Source: JBDSLU01 sp963844435
GTDB taxonomy: Bacteria > Acidobacteriota > Vicinamibacteria > Vicinamibacterales > Vicinamibacteraceae
DNA: 64,000 nucleotides
Assembly: GCA_963844435.1 (NCBI GenBank)
Contig: CAWJOG010000001.1
Span: 62,001-126,000, forward strand
Direction of reading: 5' to 3'
Made by a program: the position numbers and the translations under genes. Every line of letters begins with the position of its first letter. Positions within the stretch are counted from its first letter, which is position 1. This document shows, in pieces, positions 9,428-19,819 of this stretch. Below the pieces are notes generated by a model. The model was given only the letters and a program-made list of their open reading frames with translations. It was not told where the DNA came from and did no database searches.

Positions 9428-11236
9428 TGCCCGCCGTTCGCCTCCCAGGCAGGCCGGGCGTCGCGGTCTTCGCGATCGCGGCGCTGATCGCGGGCCTGGC
9501 GCTGGTATTCGATCTGGGCTCGTGGGACGTCGAGAACGACGAAGCGATCTACACCTACGCCGTCGAGCGGATGATCGACACCGGCGACTGGATGACGGCG
9601 CGCGAGATCCCCAACGACTTCGCGTTCCTCGAGAAGCCGCCGCTCAAGTTCTGGATGGTCGGCGTGCCGATCCGGCTGGGGCTGCTGCCGCGCACCGAGT
9701 TCGGCTTTCGCGCCGTGGACGCGCTGCTCGGCGCCATCGCCTTCGGCTACGTCGCGCTGTTCGGCTACCGGCTGGCGGGGCCCGCCGCGGCGATCGCCTC
9801 GTGCCTCATCCTCTTTGGCCTGCGCGACCTGGTACTGGTGCACGGCATCCGCAGCAACAACATGGAGGCCGCGCTCCTGGCGGCGTACTGCGGCGGCCTC
9901 TACCATTTCCTCCGCTGGCGGCACGGCGGCACGCGGCGCGACGCGATCGTCACCGGCGCCTGGTTCACGCTCGCCTTCCTGACCAAGTTCGTGGCTGCCG
10001 CGTTCCTGCCGCTGGTCGCCCTGGTCAGCCTGGCGCTGCCGCGGCCCGGCCTGCTGCCCAAGCCGCTCCGCGCCTGCCTCGCCGACTGGCTGTGGGCCGC
10101 GGCCTTGTGCGTGGGCGCCTCGGCGCCGTGGTTCGTCTACGAGTACCTGCAGTTCGGCGACAAGCTGATCGAGACGATGTTCCTGCAGCACGTCTTCGTG
10201 CGGTTCACCGCCGCGCTGGATCCGATTCACCTGCAGCCGTGGAACCACTACTACCTCGGCATCGCGCGGATGCTGGCCGAGACGCGTTGCGAGTGGCTCG
10301 TCGCCGCCGGCGCGGTCCTGCTCGTCTACCGTCTGGTGCGGGACCGCGACGGCCTGGCGTGGACGCTCGTGGTCTGGGGCGTCCTGCCGCTCGCGCTCAT
10401 CTCGGGGCTGTCCTCGAAGGTGCTGCACTACACCTATCCGTTCCTGCCACCGCTCGCGCTCGCCGGCGGCCTGGCGCTGGCGGCGCCGATCTCGATGTTC
10501 AAGGCCCGCCTCGACCGCGTCGCGGACCGGCTCGAAGGCGTCCGCCTGCGCGGGCTGCCCGCGATCCTGTCGCGGCCGGCGGTGCGCCGCGGCTTCCTGA
10601 TCATCGGCGTGCTGGCGGTCGTCGTCGCCGCGATCGCGCTCGTCGCGGGCAGCACGAAGATGGTGATCGGCGGCCTCGTGCTGCGCAACTCGTCGGTGGT
10701 ACGCCCGCTCGTCATCGCCATTGCCGCCTTCGCGCTGGCGCAGGCGTGGCGGCACGCGCTCACCTGGGCGCCGTTCGCGCTCCTGCTGCTGCTGCCGCTG
10801 AGCGCCGCCCGCGAGACGCTGCTCCTGGCCAGCCGTCCGGCGCACCCGCTGCGGGCGCTGCATGACTGCGCCCGCCCGCTCGTCGAAGCGGGACGCGTGC
10901 GCGGTGGCGCCTATGCCGTATCGCGCGACTCCGTCCCGCACACCTACGCGTTCTACGCGCTCCCGCTGGGCACCTGGGACGCCACGACGGCGTTCGACCC
11001 CGCCGTCCATGGCCCGGCCCTCGACGATCCGGCGCAGCCTCGCGCGCTGGTGCTGTCGGGGCGTGCCTTCAGCGACCTGGCGATGCAGCGGCTGCGCGAG
11101 GGCAAACCCATTCCGCCCGCCATCCGTGCCCATCCGAACCTGATCGTGCTCCTGCCGGGCCCGCTGGGCGCCTGCGTCGACGACGCCGTCCGCGCCGGCG
11201 CGCGATCGGTCGGCGGGCTACGGAGGCGGCTCATGA
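9427..11236 (+). CDS. ArnT/PMT-type membrane glycosyltransferase
   Basis: About 600 residues, with roughly ten hydrophobic segments. The first periplasmic loop carries the hallmark DVENDEAIYTYAVERM...GDWM...FLEKPPLKFW of polyprenyl-phosphate-dependent glycosyltransferases (GT39/GT83), including the catalytic acidic pair. It would transfer a sugar from a polyprenyl-phosphate donor to lipid or protein at the periplasmic face. The GTG start at 9427 overlaps the previous stop. No in-frame stop separates it from the GT2 gene. Reading one base out of register, however, TGA at 11234-11236 overlaps the GT2 ATG, which fits a missed +1 sequence error near the end; a true fusion is the alternative. A GT2 partner that could make the donor lies next to it. 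Confidence 0.8.
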
Positions 11237-11994
11237 CGCCGCCAATCGATCTGTCCGTCGTCATCCCGGCCTACAACGAGGCCGGCCGAATCGGCCCGAC
11301 GCTCGATCGCCTGATCGCGGCGCTCGACCCGCTGCCGCTCCCGTGGGAGATCCTGGTGGCCGACGACGGGTCGACCGATGAGACCGCGGCCATCGTCGAC
11401 GCGACGGCGGCACGCGAGCCGCGCGTCCGCGTGCTGCGCCTGCCGCACCGCGGCAAGGGCGCGACGCTGCGCGACGGCCTGCTCGCCGCGATCGGCGCCC
11501 GCCGTTTTCTCTGCGATGCCGATCTGTCGATGCCGCCGGCGCAGATCATGCGCTTCCTCGAGGTACTGCCGTCGCGGTGCGACATCGCCATCGGCAGCCG
11601 GGAGGGCGCGGGCGCGGTGCGCATCGGCGAGCCGCTGCACCGGCATCTGCTCGGCCGCGTCTTCAACACGCTGGTCCGGGCGATGGTGCTGCCCGGCATC
11701 CAGGACACGCAGTGCGGCTTCAAGCTGTTCACAGCGGAGGCCGTCCAGGCGGTCCTGCCGACCACCGCGATCGACGGCTGGAGCTTCGACGTCGAGCTGC
11801 TCGCCAGCGCGCGCGCCCAGGGCTGGCGGATCCTCGAGGTACCAATCGAGTGGCACTATGGGCAGGCGTCGCGCCTGCGGGTGCTGCCGCACTCGTTCGA
11901 GATGCTCCGCGATCTCTTTCGCATCCGGGCGAAGGCCCGCCGGGGCGCATTCGCGCGCCGGCCGACCGTCGTCCCGCCTGAGCCGCCTGCCTGA
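11233..11994 (+). CDS. GT2 glycosyltransferase (dolichyl-phosphate sugar synthase-like)
   Basis: About 253 residues. GT-A fold signatures are LSVVIPAYNEAGRI at the N-terminus, ILVADDGSTDET (first acidic motif), FLCDADLSMP (metal-binding DxD-like) and DTQCGFKLF, followed by WSFDVELLA. These match dolichyl/polyprenyl-phosphate glucose or mannose synthases, which make the lipid-linked sugar used by ArnT/PMT enzymes. That makes the upstream membrane transferase a natural partner. It has no C-terminal membrane segments. It is in the same open frame as the upstream gene with an ATGA at the junction. Confidence 0.88.
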   Translation: MTPPIDLSVVIPAYNEAGRIGPTLDRLIAALDPLPLPWEILVADDGSTDETAAIVDATAAREPRVRVLRLPHRGKGATLRDGLLAAIGARRFLCDADLSMPPAQIMRFLEVLPSRCDIAIGSREGAGAVRIGEPLHRHLLGRVFNTLVRAMVLPGIQDTQCGFKLFTAEAVQAVLPTTAIDGWSFDVELLASARAQGWRILEVPIEWHYGQASRLRVLPHSFEMLRDLFRIRAKARRGAFARRPTVVPPEPPA

Positions 11995-12052
11995 GCCGCC
12001 GGCAGCGGCCGCGCACGAACCCGGTCCGCACGTTCCACCGTCCAACCGTGCC

Positions 12053-13857
12053 ATGCGAACGCTGCTCTTCCTGCTGCTGGCCGCCGCCACCCTCGGCGCA
12101 CAGACACGCCCGCCACGGCTGACGCCGGAGAACGTGGGCGGTCTCGTCCAGGCGTGGAGCTACGACACGCGCGAGTCGACTGACCCGGCGCCTCCGGCGC
12201 GCAGGAAGCCCGCCTTCGAGGCGACGCCGGTGTACGTCGACGGCCGGCTCTACCTGTCGACGCCGGGCGGACTCGTGATTGCGCTCGATGCCGAAACCGG
12301 CACCGAGGCATGGCGGAGTCGACCTCGCCGTCGACCGCGGCCTGGACTACGGCGACTTCGCCAACCGCGGCGTGGTGGTGGCCGGGGATCGCATTTACGC
12401 CGGCACGTCGGACGCGCGGCTCGCCTGTCTGATGCGCGCCGACGGCCGGCCGTGCGACGGGTTCGGCGTCCGCGGCCAGATCGCGCTCGACCAGGGCCTG
12501 CGGCGCGCGCCGAAATGGAAGGGCGAATGGTCGCTGACGTCGCCGCCCGTGGTGTATCGCGACCTCGTCATCGTCGGCTCGTCGATCGCCGACAACAGCC
12601 GCCTCGACATGACCTCGGGCGAGGTGCGGGCCTTCGACGCGAAGACCGGTGCGCTGCGCTGGACGTTCCATCCGCTGCCGGCCGACTCGCCCGCCGGCGC
12701 CGCCAACACGTGGTCGCGCCTCACCGTCGACGAGGCCAACGGCCTCGTCTATCTGCCGGTCGGCAGCGCCAGCCCGGACTACTTCGGCGGCACCCGCCCC
12801 GGCGACAACGCCCACGCCAACAGCGTCGTCGCGCTGAAGGCGGCGACCGGCGAGGTCGCGTGGGCGTTCCAGACCGTCCACCACGACGTCTGGGACTACG
12901 ACGTCGCCTCGCAGCCGCTCCTCTTCCCGGGCCGTCGCGGCCCCTCCGTCGCCGTCGGCTCGAAGACCGGGCACCTGTTCCTCTTCGATCGGATCACGGG
13001 CACGCCGCACTTCCCGATCGTCGAGCGCAAGGTGCCGGCGAGCGACGTGCCCGAGGAGCGCACCGCGGCCACGCAGCCCTTCCCGTCGAAGCCGGCCAGC
13101 CTCGTCGCGCAGACCGTGACCGAAGCCGACATCTGGGGCGCAACGCCGACCGAGCGTGAGGCATGCCTGGCGCGCTTCCGGACGCTGCGCTACGACGGCG
13201 TGTTCACGCCGCCCAGCCTGAAGGGCAGCCTGATCATCCCGGGCAACATCGGCGGGCTGCACTGGGGCGGCATGGCCTGGGACGAGACGAACCGCCTGGT
13301 GATTGCTCCGGTCAACCGGCTCGCCGCCATCATCCGCCTGATCCCGCAGCGCCGAGTTCACGGCGGCGCGGAAGGCCGCGGGCCGCACCGAGGTCACGGA
13401 GCAGAAGGGGACGCCGTACGCGATGTCGCGCGAGTTCTTCATCAGCCCCGAAGGGCGGCCGTGCCTGTCGCCGCCGTGGGGCGAGCTCGTCGCGGTACGT
13501 GTCGACACCGGCGAGATCGCGTGGCGCAGTGTCCTCGGCGATCTGCGGGAGCTGGTCGGCCTGTCTGCCGAGGCCGTGCCGGCGTCGACTGGATCGCCCG
13601 CCCTCGGCGGACCGGCGGTGGCGGCCGGCGGCGTGCTGTTCATCGGCGCCACCATCGATCCGTACCTGCGCGCGTTCGCCACCGCCGATGGCCGCGAGCT
13701 GTGGAAGACGCGCCTCCCCACCAGCGCGCGCGCGACGCCGCTCGTCTACACGACGCCGAGCGGGCGCGAGATGGTGGCGATCGCCGCCGGCGGCCACGAT
13801 ACGCCGCTGTCGAAGCCGGGCACGACGCTGCACGTGTTCGCGCTGCCCACGCCGTGA
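12053..13857 (+). CDS. PQQ-dependent dehydrogenase-like beta-propeller protein
   Basis: About 600 residues with two frame breaks joined. A signal peptide (MRTLLFLLLAAATLGAQ) is followed by PQQ-enzyme repeats: LTPENVGGLVQAWSYDTR, DAETGTEAW, FDAKTGALRWTF, FQTVHHDVWDYDVASQPLL, DRITGTPHFPI and LRAFATADGRELWKTRLP. The HHDVWDYD region is typical of soluble and membrane PQQ glucose dehydrogenases. No CxxCH haem site is present, unlike the relative at 57367. It is periplasmic; the substrate is unknown. Frames change near 12312 (CGG-A-GTC) and 13348 (CGC-A-GCG), each equal to one extra base within conserved sequence. The following 269 bases (13858-14126) show no gene. Confidence 0.82.
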
Positions 13858-14126
13858 GGTGACCGCCGCGGGCGCTCGAAATGCCTGGTCATCGCTGGAC
13901 GCTGGCCGTCTGGCGCTGACAGTCATCCACAGGTGACTCGACGCGCGGAAGTGTGCACGATCGCAAACATTGGCTGTCGGAAAATCGTAGCGACTCGAGT
14001 CGGGCTTGAGGCACACTCAGGGCGACAAGGGTGGTTGTCTCGCAGCAGCTCATCCATCGCAACGACGAGTTCGCTGAGACCGCCGCATGACCCGGGCCCT
14101 CCAGCACATGGCCGCTCATCTCCCGC

Positions 14127-16093
14127 ATGCCCACCGCTAGTGGCACGGCGGCGGCCGGTGAGCTCTCGGTCCTCGTCATCGAGGACGACAGCCAGCTCCT
14201 GCGTACCCTGCGCGACATCCTGGGGCGCCGCGGCTACCACGCGCTCGACGGCCCAGAGCGCGCGCGAAGGCCTTGCCCTCGTCGAGCAGGAGCTGCCGGC
14301 CGTGGCGCTGGTCGATCTCAAGCTGCCCGACATGGACGGCGTCGAGGTCATCGACCGGCTTGCGTCCCTGTCCCGTGCTGACGCAGACGATCGTGCTGAC
14401 GGGCAACGCCAGCATCGAGAGCGCGCTGCGCGCGCTGCGGCAGCGCACCTACGACTACCTGGTCAAGCCGGTGCCGCCGGAGAAGCTGCTGACGACGATC
14501 GATCGCGCCGGCGAGCGCTGGCAGCGACGCCGCGCCGAAGAGGCGCTGCGGCAGAGCGAGGAGCGGGCGCAGCTTCTCCTCGAGCACATCTCCGACGTCG
14601 TCATGGTCGTCGACGACGCGCTCGTCTTCCGCTACGTCAGCCCGTCGGTCCGCCGCCTGCTCGACTACCTGCCCGAACGAGCTGCTCGGCCGGCGCTGCC
14701 TCGACGTCGTGCACCCCGAGGACGCGGCCGCGGCCGAGACCTTCCTCGCGCGGCGCGCTCCACCGCGGCAGCGCGATGCAGCGCACACCAGCTGCGGGTG
14801 CGGCCGCGCAACGCCGACTGGCGGCTGCTCGAGATCGGCGTGACCAGCCTCGCCGGCCGGATCGGACATGGGCGGCGTCCTGCTGACCGGCCGCGACGTC
14901 ACCGAGCGCCGGCGCATGGAACAGGCGCTGCAGCCAGGCGCAGAAGATGGACAGCATCGGCCAGCTCGCCGGCGGCGTCGCGCACGACTTCAACAACCTG
15001 CTCACCGTCATCCTCGGCTACACGCGAGCTCCTGCTCGACGACGCTGCCGCCGGGCAGCGACTCGCGGCTGCGACGCTCGAGGCGATCCAGAAGGCCGCG
15101 CGAGCACGGCGCCGTCGCTGACGCCGCCAGCTGCTGGCGTTCAGCCGCGCAGCAGATCGCTCGAGCCGAAGGTCCTCGACCTGAACGAGGTCGTCGCGCG
15201 ACTTCGAGCGGATGCTCGCGCCGCCTGCTCGGCGAGGACATCGCGCTCGAGCGCCGCAGGCCGACGCCGACCTCTGGCACGGTGAAGGCCGACCGCGGCC
15301 AGATCGAGCAGGTGCTGATGAACCTGGCGGTCAACGCCCGCGACGCCATGCCCGACGGCGGCACGCTGACGCATCGAGACGCGCAACGCGACCATCGCGC
15401 GGCGGACGCGGCGATCCGTCCGCAGGCGGCGCCGGGCGCCTACGTCGTGCTTGCTCGGTGCGCGACACCGGCATCGGCATGGACGCCGACGACGCAGGCC
15501 CGCATCTTCGAGCCGTTCTTCACGACCAAGGCGCCGGGCAAGGGCACCGGCCTCGGGCTCGCGACCGTCTACGGCATCGTCAAGCAGAGCGGCGGCACAT
15601 CGAGCGTCGAGAGCGAGCCGGGCCAGGGCACGACCTTCCACGTCTTCCTGCCGGCGGTCGGCGGAGTCCGCGCCGTCGACGCCGGCCCACGCCGCGCCGC
15701 GCCCGGCGGCCGCGGTCGAGAGACGCCTGATCCTGCTGATCGAGGATGACGCGGCGCTGCGGCGGCTGCTCGCGCGCAGTCGCTGCGAGCGCGACGGCCA
15801 CCGCGTGCCGCGAGGCCGCGGACGGCGGCGAAGCGCTGGCTCTCCTGGCCGAGGGACCCGGCCGATCGACCTGCTGGTGACCGACGTCGGTGCTGCCCGG
15901 GCAGTCGCGGCCCGAACCTCGCCCGCCAGAATCGAAGCGGACCTGCCGTCGCTCCGGGTGCTGTTCATCTCCGGCTATTCCGACGACGCCATCCTCCGCC
16001 TCGGGCTCCTGAACGACGCAGGAAGCGTTCCTGCAGAAGCCGTTCGGGCCGCGGACCTTCGTCCAGAAGGTGCAGCAGGTCCTGCGGGGCTGA
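14127..16093 (+). CDS. Hybrid sensor histidine kinase/response regulator
   Basis: The order is receiver, PAS, HisKA, HATPase, receiver, reconstructed across at least ten frame changes. Receiver 1: LSVLVIEDDS, phosphoacceptor region ALVDLKLPDMDG, and the Lys motif DYLVKPVPPEKL. PAS: LLEHISDVVMVVDDALVFRYVS. HisKA: SIGQLAGGVAHDFNNLL with the phosphorylatable His. HATPase: VNARDAMPDGG, DTGIGM and GTGLGLATVYGIVKQSGG. Receiver 2: LILLIEDDAALRRLL and FLQKPF. No membrane helix is seen, so it is probably a cytoplasmic phosphorelay sensor. No DNA-binding partner is adjacent. Given the preserved motifs, sequence error is more likely than decay, but this is the most damaged gene in the window with its neighbours at 18-21 kb. 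Confidence 0.78.
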
Positions 16094-16136
16094 AGGGCGC
16101 GGCCTCGTCGACGCGTATCGCCCGCGCTTCAGTCGC

Positions 16137-18141
16137 TCAGAACGCGACCCGGACGCCGCCATTGAAGACGCGGCCGTCGAGCGGGGCCCAGGCGTCGACC
16201 GTCCAGCGGCCGTCCGGGCGGCGGGCCGGCAGGACCAGCGGCGCGTCCTTCGTCTGGCGGACGTCGGCGAGGTTCTCGACGTTGAGGAACAGGCGGACGC
16301 GGCCGATGCGCCGCTCGACGAGGCCGCCGAACAGCACGTAGCGGCGGCTGACGTCGCGATACGGATCGTCGTCGAGCGTCTGGCGGCCGGTGTAGTAGGC
16401 CTCGACGCCGGCGCGGCCCCATCCCGCCTCCCACGCGGCGTTGAGCGACGCGGCATGGCGCGGCGTCAACGGCACCTCGCGGCGGAGCCCCGTGTCGACG
16501 TCGAGCTCCGTCGCCCGCGTGAAGGCGTGCGTCGCCATCAGCCCCAGCCGGCCGCGCCGGTAGCGCACGAGGAACTCGGTCCCCTAGGTGCGCACCGGCT
16601 CCGGCGCGTTGACCAGGCCGACGGGATAGTCGGGCGCGCCGACGACGGCGAGCTGCGCCAGCGTCGCGAGCTGCACGGCGTCGTCGACGATCGATCCGAA
16701 CACGGTGGCGCTGACCTCGAACGGGCCGTGCGTCCACGTCACGTCGGCCGATCCCGTGCGCGCCCGCTCCGCCTCCAGCCCGATGAGCGGCGCGAGCTGC
16801 GAGAGTCCGCTGTCGTCGGTCTCCTCGGTGAACGGGGTCGGCGCGAACGCCCCGCCGCCGATCGACAGGCGCGCGGTCCACTCCGCGGACGGCTTGAGCA
16901 GCGCCGAGACGCGCGGGCTCACCAGCGTGCCGTACTCGCTGTGGACGTCGACGCGCGCGCTGGCCGAGATCGCGACCCGCGAGCCCAGCGTGATCTCGTC
17001 CTGCGCGAACACCGCGGGCACCGTGAAGACGTAGTCGAAGCGCGGCAGGTCCCGCGAGTCGAAGCGATCCTGCTGCAGCGCGGCGCCGACGACGAGCGTG
17101 TGCCGGCCCGCCGGCATCGTCATGGTGGCCTCGCCGAACGCGGTGTGCCGCGCGCCGCGCTCCACGACGTCGCCGAACGTGCGGCGCTGGCCGTTGCGCG
17201 AGTAGGCGCCGCGCGCCGCGAACAGCCGCCGGCCCGAGACCCAGCGCCCGACGGCCCCGGCGTCGGCGCGGAACGTGTCCAGATCCTGCGCGAAGGGCGC
17301 GCCGTCCGGCGCCAGCGCGCCGGGCTCGGTGCCGCCGTCGCGCTGCTCGACGATGGCCCCGCCGGTGACGAACAGCGCCGCGCCGGTATCCGACTCGACC
17401 CGGAACCGCGGCCGCACCACGGCGCGCGCGAACGCCGGCAGATCGGACCAGCCGTCGTCGTCGAGGTCCTGCCGCCGCTGGCCGTGGAAGCCGGTGAGGA
17501 GCGTCCAGCTGCGGCCGTCGACGGGCGCGGACGCCGTCCAGAACGTGCCGTCGAGGCCCGCCTGCGACGTGACGTTGACGAGCGCCTCGGTCTCGGCCTC
17601 CTGCGGCCGGCGCGACACCAGGTTGATGATCCCGCCGAGCGCGGCCGGCCCGTACAGCGCCGACGCGGCGCCCTTGATCACCTCGACCTGGCCGAGATCG
17701 AGCGGCGGCACCTGCAGCAGGTTGAGCGAATCGCCGCCGGCGCCGTAGAGCGGCAGGCCGTCGGCGAGCAGCTGCGCGTAGCGGCCACGCAGGCCCTGGA
17801 TGCGGACGTTGGCGGCGCCGAGCGACGGCGCGACGGTCTGGACGCGCAGGCCGGTGGTCTCGCCGAGGAGCATGGCGACCGAGCCCGGCGTCATCAGCGC
17901 CTTCTCCTCGATCTCCTCGCGATCGATCACCTCGACCCGCAGCGGCTCGTCCTGCAGACGGCGATCCGTGCGCGTCGCGCTGACGGTCACCTCTTCCTTC
18001 ACCTCGGGCACGTCGGCCGGCTCGGCCGGCGGGGGGGCGGGCGCGGGCGGCCGGCGTCGCGGGCGGTCCCGCGGGTGCGGGCTGAACCGGAGGCGTTTGC
18101 GCGAGCAGCAGCGCGGCGAGGAACCCGGGGAGGAACGGCAT
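16137..18141 (-). CDS. TonB-dependent receptor (vitamin/siderophore-type)
   Basis: About 665 residues. A signal peptide (MPFLPGFLAALLLAQ) and Pro-rich linker precede the TonB-box-like start EVKEEVTVSATRTDRRLQD and a plug domain with NVRIQGLRGRYAQLLADGLP and VEVIKGAASALYGPAALGG. A beta-barrel follows, ending in VRVAF with a terminal Phe. It imports a TonB-energised ligand across the outer membrane; the substrate is unknown (plug style resembles FepA/BtuB relatives). One +1 frame change lies near 18030. An in-frame TAG (16584-16586) sits where YGTEF would be expected; the barrel continues in the same frame beyond it. It lies 73 bases after the di-haem gene, last in a four-gene unit. Confidence 0.82.
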
Positions 18142-18214
18142 CAGGCCGATCGTACGCGATCGCGGCGCATCAGCCCGAGAAAGGCAGCGGTAGACAGGCC
18201 GCGAGCCGGTCGCG

Positions 18215-19414
18215 CTACAGCGTGTTGAGGAAGCGCAGCAGCGCGGCGCGCTCGTCGTCGCCGAGCCGCCCGTAAGCCGGCGCGGGCGCGGGCGGCTTCC
18301 CCGCCGTGGCGCAGGATCGCGTCGGCGATCGTCGCCGCCGAGCCATCGTGCAGCAGCGGACGGCGGTGCCGCAGGCCCCACAGCGCCGGCGTCCGGATCT
18401 CGTCGTGCTCGGCGGACGCCTGCCTGATGCCGTCGCCGGTCGCCGACGTCGTGCAGCAGCAGATCGGAGAACAGCGCGACGGGCCGGCGATCGAACAGCG
18501 GATGGCGGCTCTCGGCCGGTCGTCAGCGCCGGCACGTGACAGGCGGCGCAGCCGATCGCCGCGAAGACCTGCTCGCCCTCGCGCGTCACGTCGTCGCCGG
18601 CGCCGCGCTCGAGCGGCGCCGAGGAAGCGCATGAAGCTGGCGAAGTTGTCGATGCCGCGCCGGCGCGTCACGGGATCGGGGATGTCTTCGGGGTCGGGAA
18701 TCGGATCGCAGACGCGCATCCGCGCCGGCGTCGATGCCGATGGCGAGCTCGTCGCGGAAGAGGTCGTTCGTGATCCCCATCTCGTTGCGATAGGCGTCGG
18801 CGCTGAAGGCGAGCAGCGTGGCGTGCTGCGCCTTCCAGCCGAAGCGGCCGACGCGGCGATCGCCCGTGCCGCGCTCCGTGACGATGGCGGCGCGTCCGCT
18901 GACGCCGTCGCCGTTGCGATCGTCGGGATCGGCCAGCGCCAGGATCGTCGTCGTCGGCGATCGCCTCGACCAGGCCGGCGCCGAACACCGGAATCGGGAT
19001 CCGGCGGATGATGATGTTGGCATCGGCCGGGATCACCGGCTGGCAGCCGTGGCCGGGCAGCGAGAACAGGTGGACCAGCGTTTCGCCGGAGGCGTCGAGG
19101 CCCTCGAAGCGGCCGTCCGCGGTGAGCCGGCCGGCGCGCGTTTCGGCGATCGGGCTCGATGCCGCCGACGGCCGGCACGTTGTGGCACGCGGCGCAGCTC
19201 GTGCCGTTGAAGGCCGGGCCGAGCCCTTCCTCGGCGGTCTCGACCTCGAGGAAGTCGTCGAGACCGAGGCGGAACTCCTCGAACTCGGCGGCGTGATGCC
19301 GGGCAGGGGATCGCCGGGCTGCGGCGCACGCGTCTGCGCGACGAGGACGCCGGTCGCCGCGAAGACCAGCGCACGAGCAGCGACGGACGAGCGCGCGCGG
19401 CAGTCCGGCGTCAT
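18215..19414 (-). CDS. Di-haem oxidoreductase (DHOR/DUF1111 family)
   Basis: About 400 residues reconstructed across several frame changes. A signal-like N-terminus (SVAARALVFAATGVLVAQ) precedes two haem c sites: TSCAACHNVPAVGG and GCAACHVPAL. The family hallmark LLHDGSAATIADAILRHGGEA is near the C-terminus. This is the DHOR family of periplasmic putative thiol or peroxidase-like di-haem enzymes, related in form to MauG/CcpA. The start ATG 19414 overlaps the stop of the CuA protein gene as ATGA, so the haem and CuA proteins are made together. Electron exchange with that CuA centre is the natural inference. Confidence 0.8.
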
Positions 19415-19819
19415 TTCGTCTCGCTCTCTGCGCTCGATCGACGACGATCGCGCCGCGCATGAAGCCGTGCCCGGCGCCGCAGACGCTGCGAGCACTCGAA
19501 CGTGTAGCGGCCGGCCTTGGCGGCGTGAAGGTGACGGTCACGGTGCCGCGCCCGCGCTTCGGGATGCTGGACGTTGACGCCCTTGCCCTTGATGCGGAAG
19601 CCGTGCGTCGTGTCGTCGCTGCTTGAGCACGACCGTCAGCGTCGTGCCGACGGCGACCTTGATCTCCGAGGGCTTGAAGCGCGAACCGCTCGGCGGTCAC
19701 TTCGACGGTCTGCCTCGGCTGCCGGGGCCTGCGACTGCGCCGCGCAGCGCGACACCGCCGCGCAGGGCGGCCGCGACGGCGCGAGCCACGGCGTCATCCG
19801 ACGTGTACGTCCGCGACAT
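19411..19819 (-). CDS. Soluble CuA-type cupredoxin
   Basis: About 135 residues reconstructed across frame changes. After a signal-like N-terminus, the domain reads ...VTAERF, TTHGFRIKGKGVNV, TVTVTFTPP, then YTFECS-x-VCGAGHGFMRG. The last motif is C-x3-C-x3-H-x2-M, the CuA ligand set of cytochrome oxidase subunit II and nitrous oxide reductase, with the first His expected in TTHGF. It carries no oxidase membrane helices and no catalytic subunit is nearby, so it is a free-standing CuA electron carrier. The start overlaps the porin stop (TGATG) and the stop overlaps the DHOR start (ATGA). Confidence 0.72.

Noticed and set aside
13992..14003. CGACTCGAGTCG palindrome as an operator of the hybrid kinase
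   Set aside because: A single 12-base palindrome in a G+C-rich gap, with no promoter elements beside it and no second copy.
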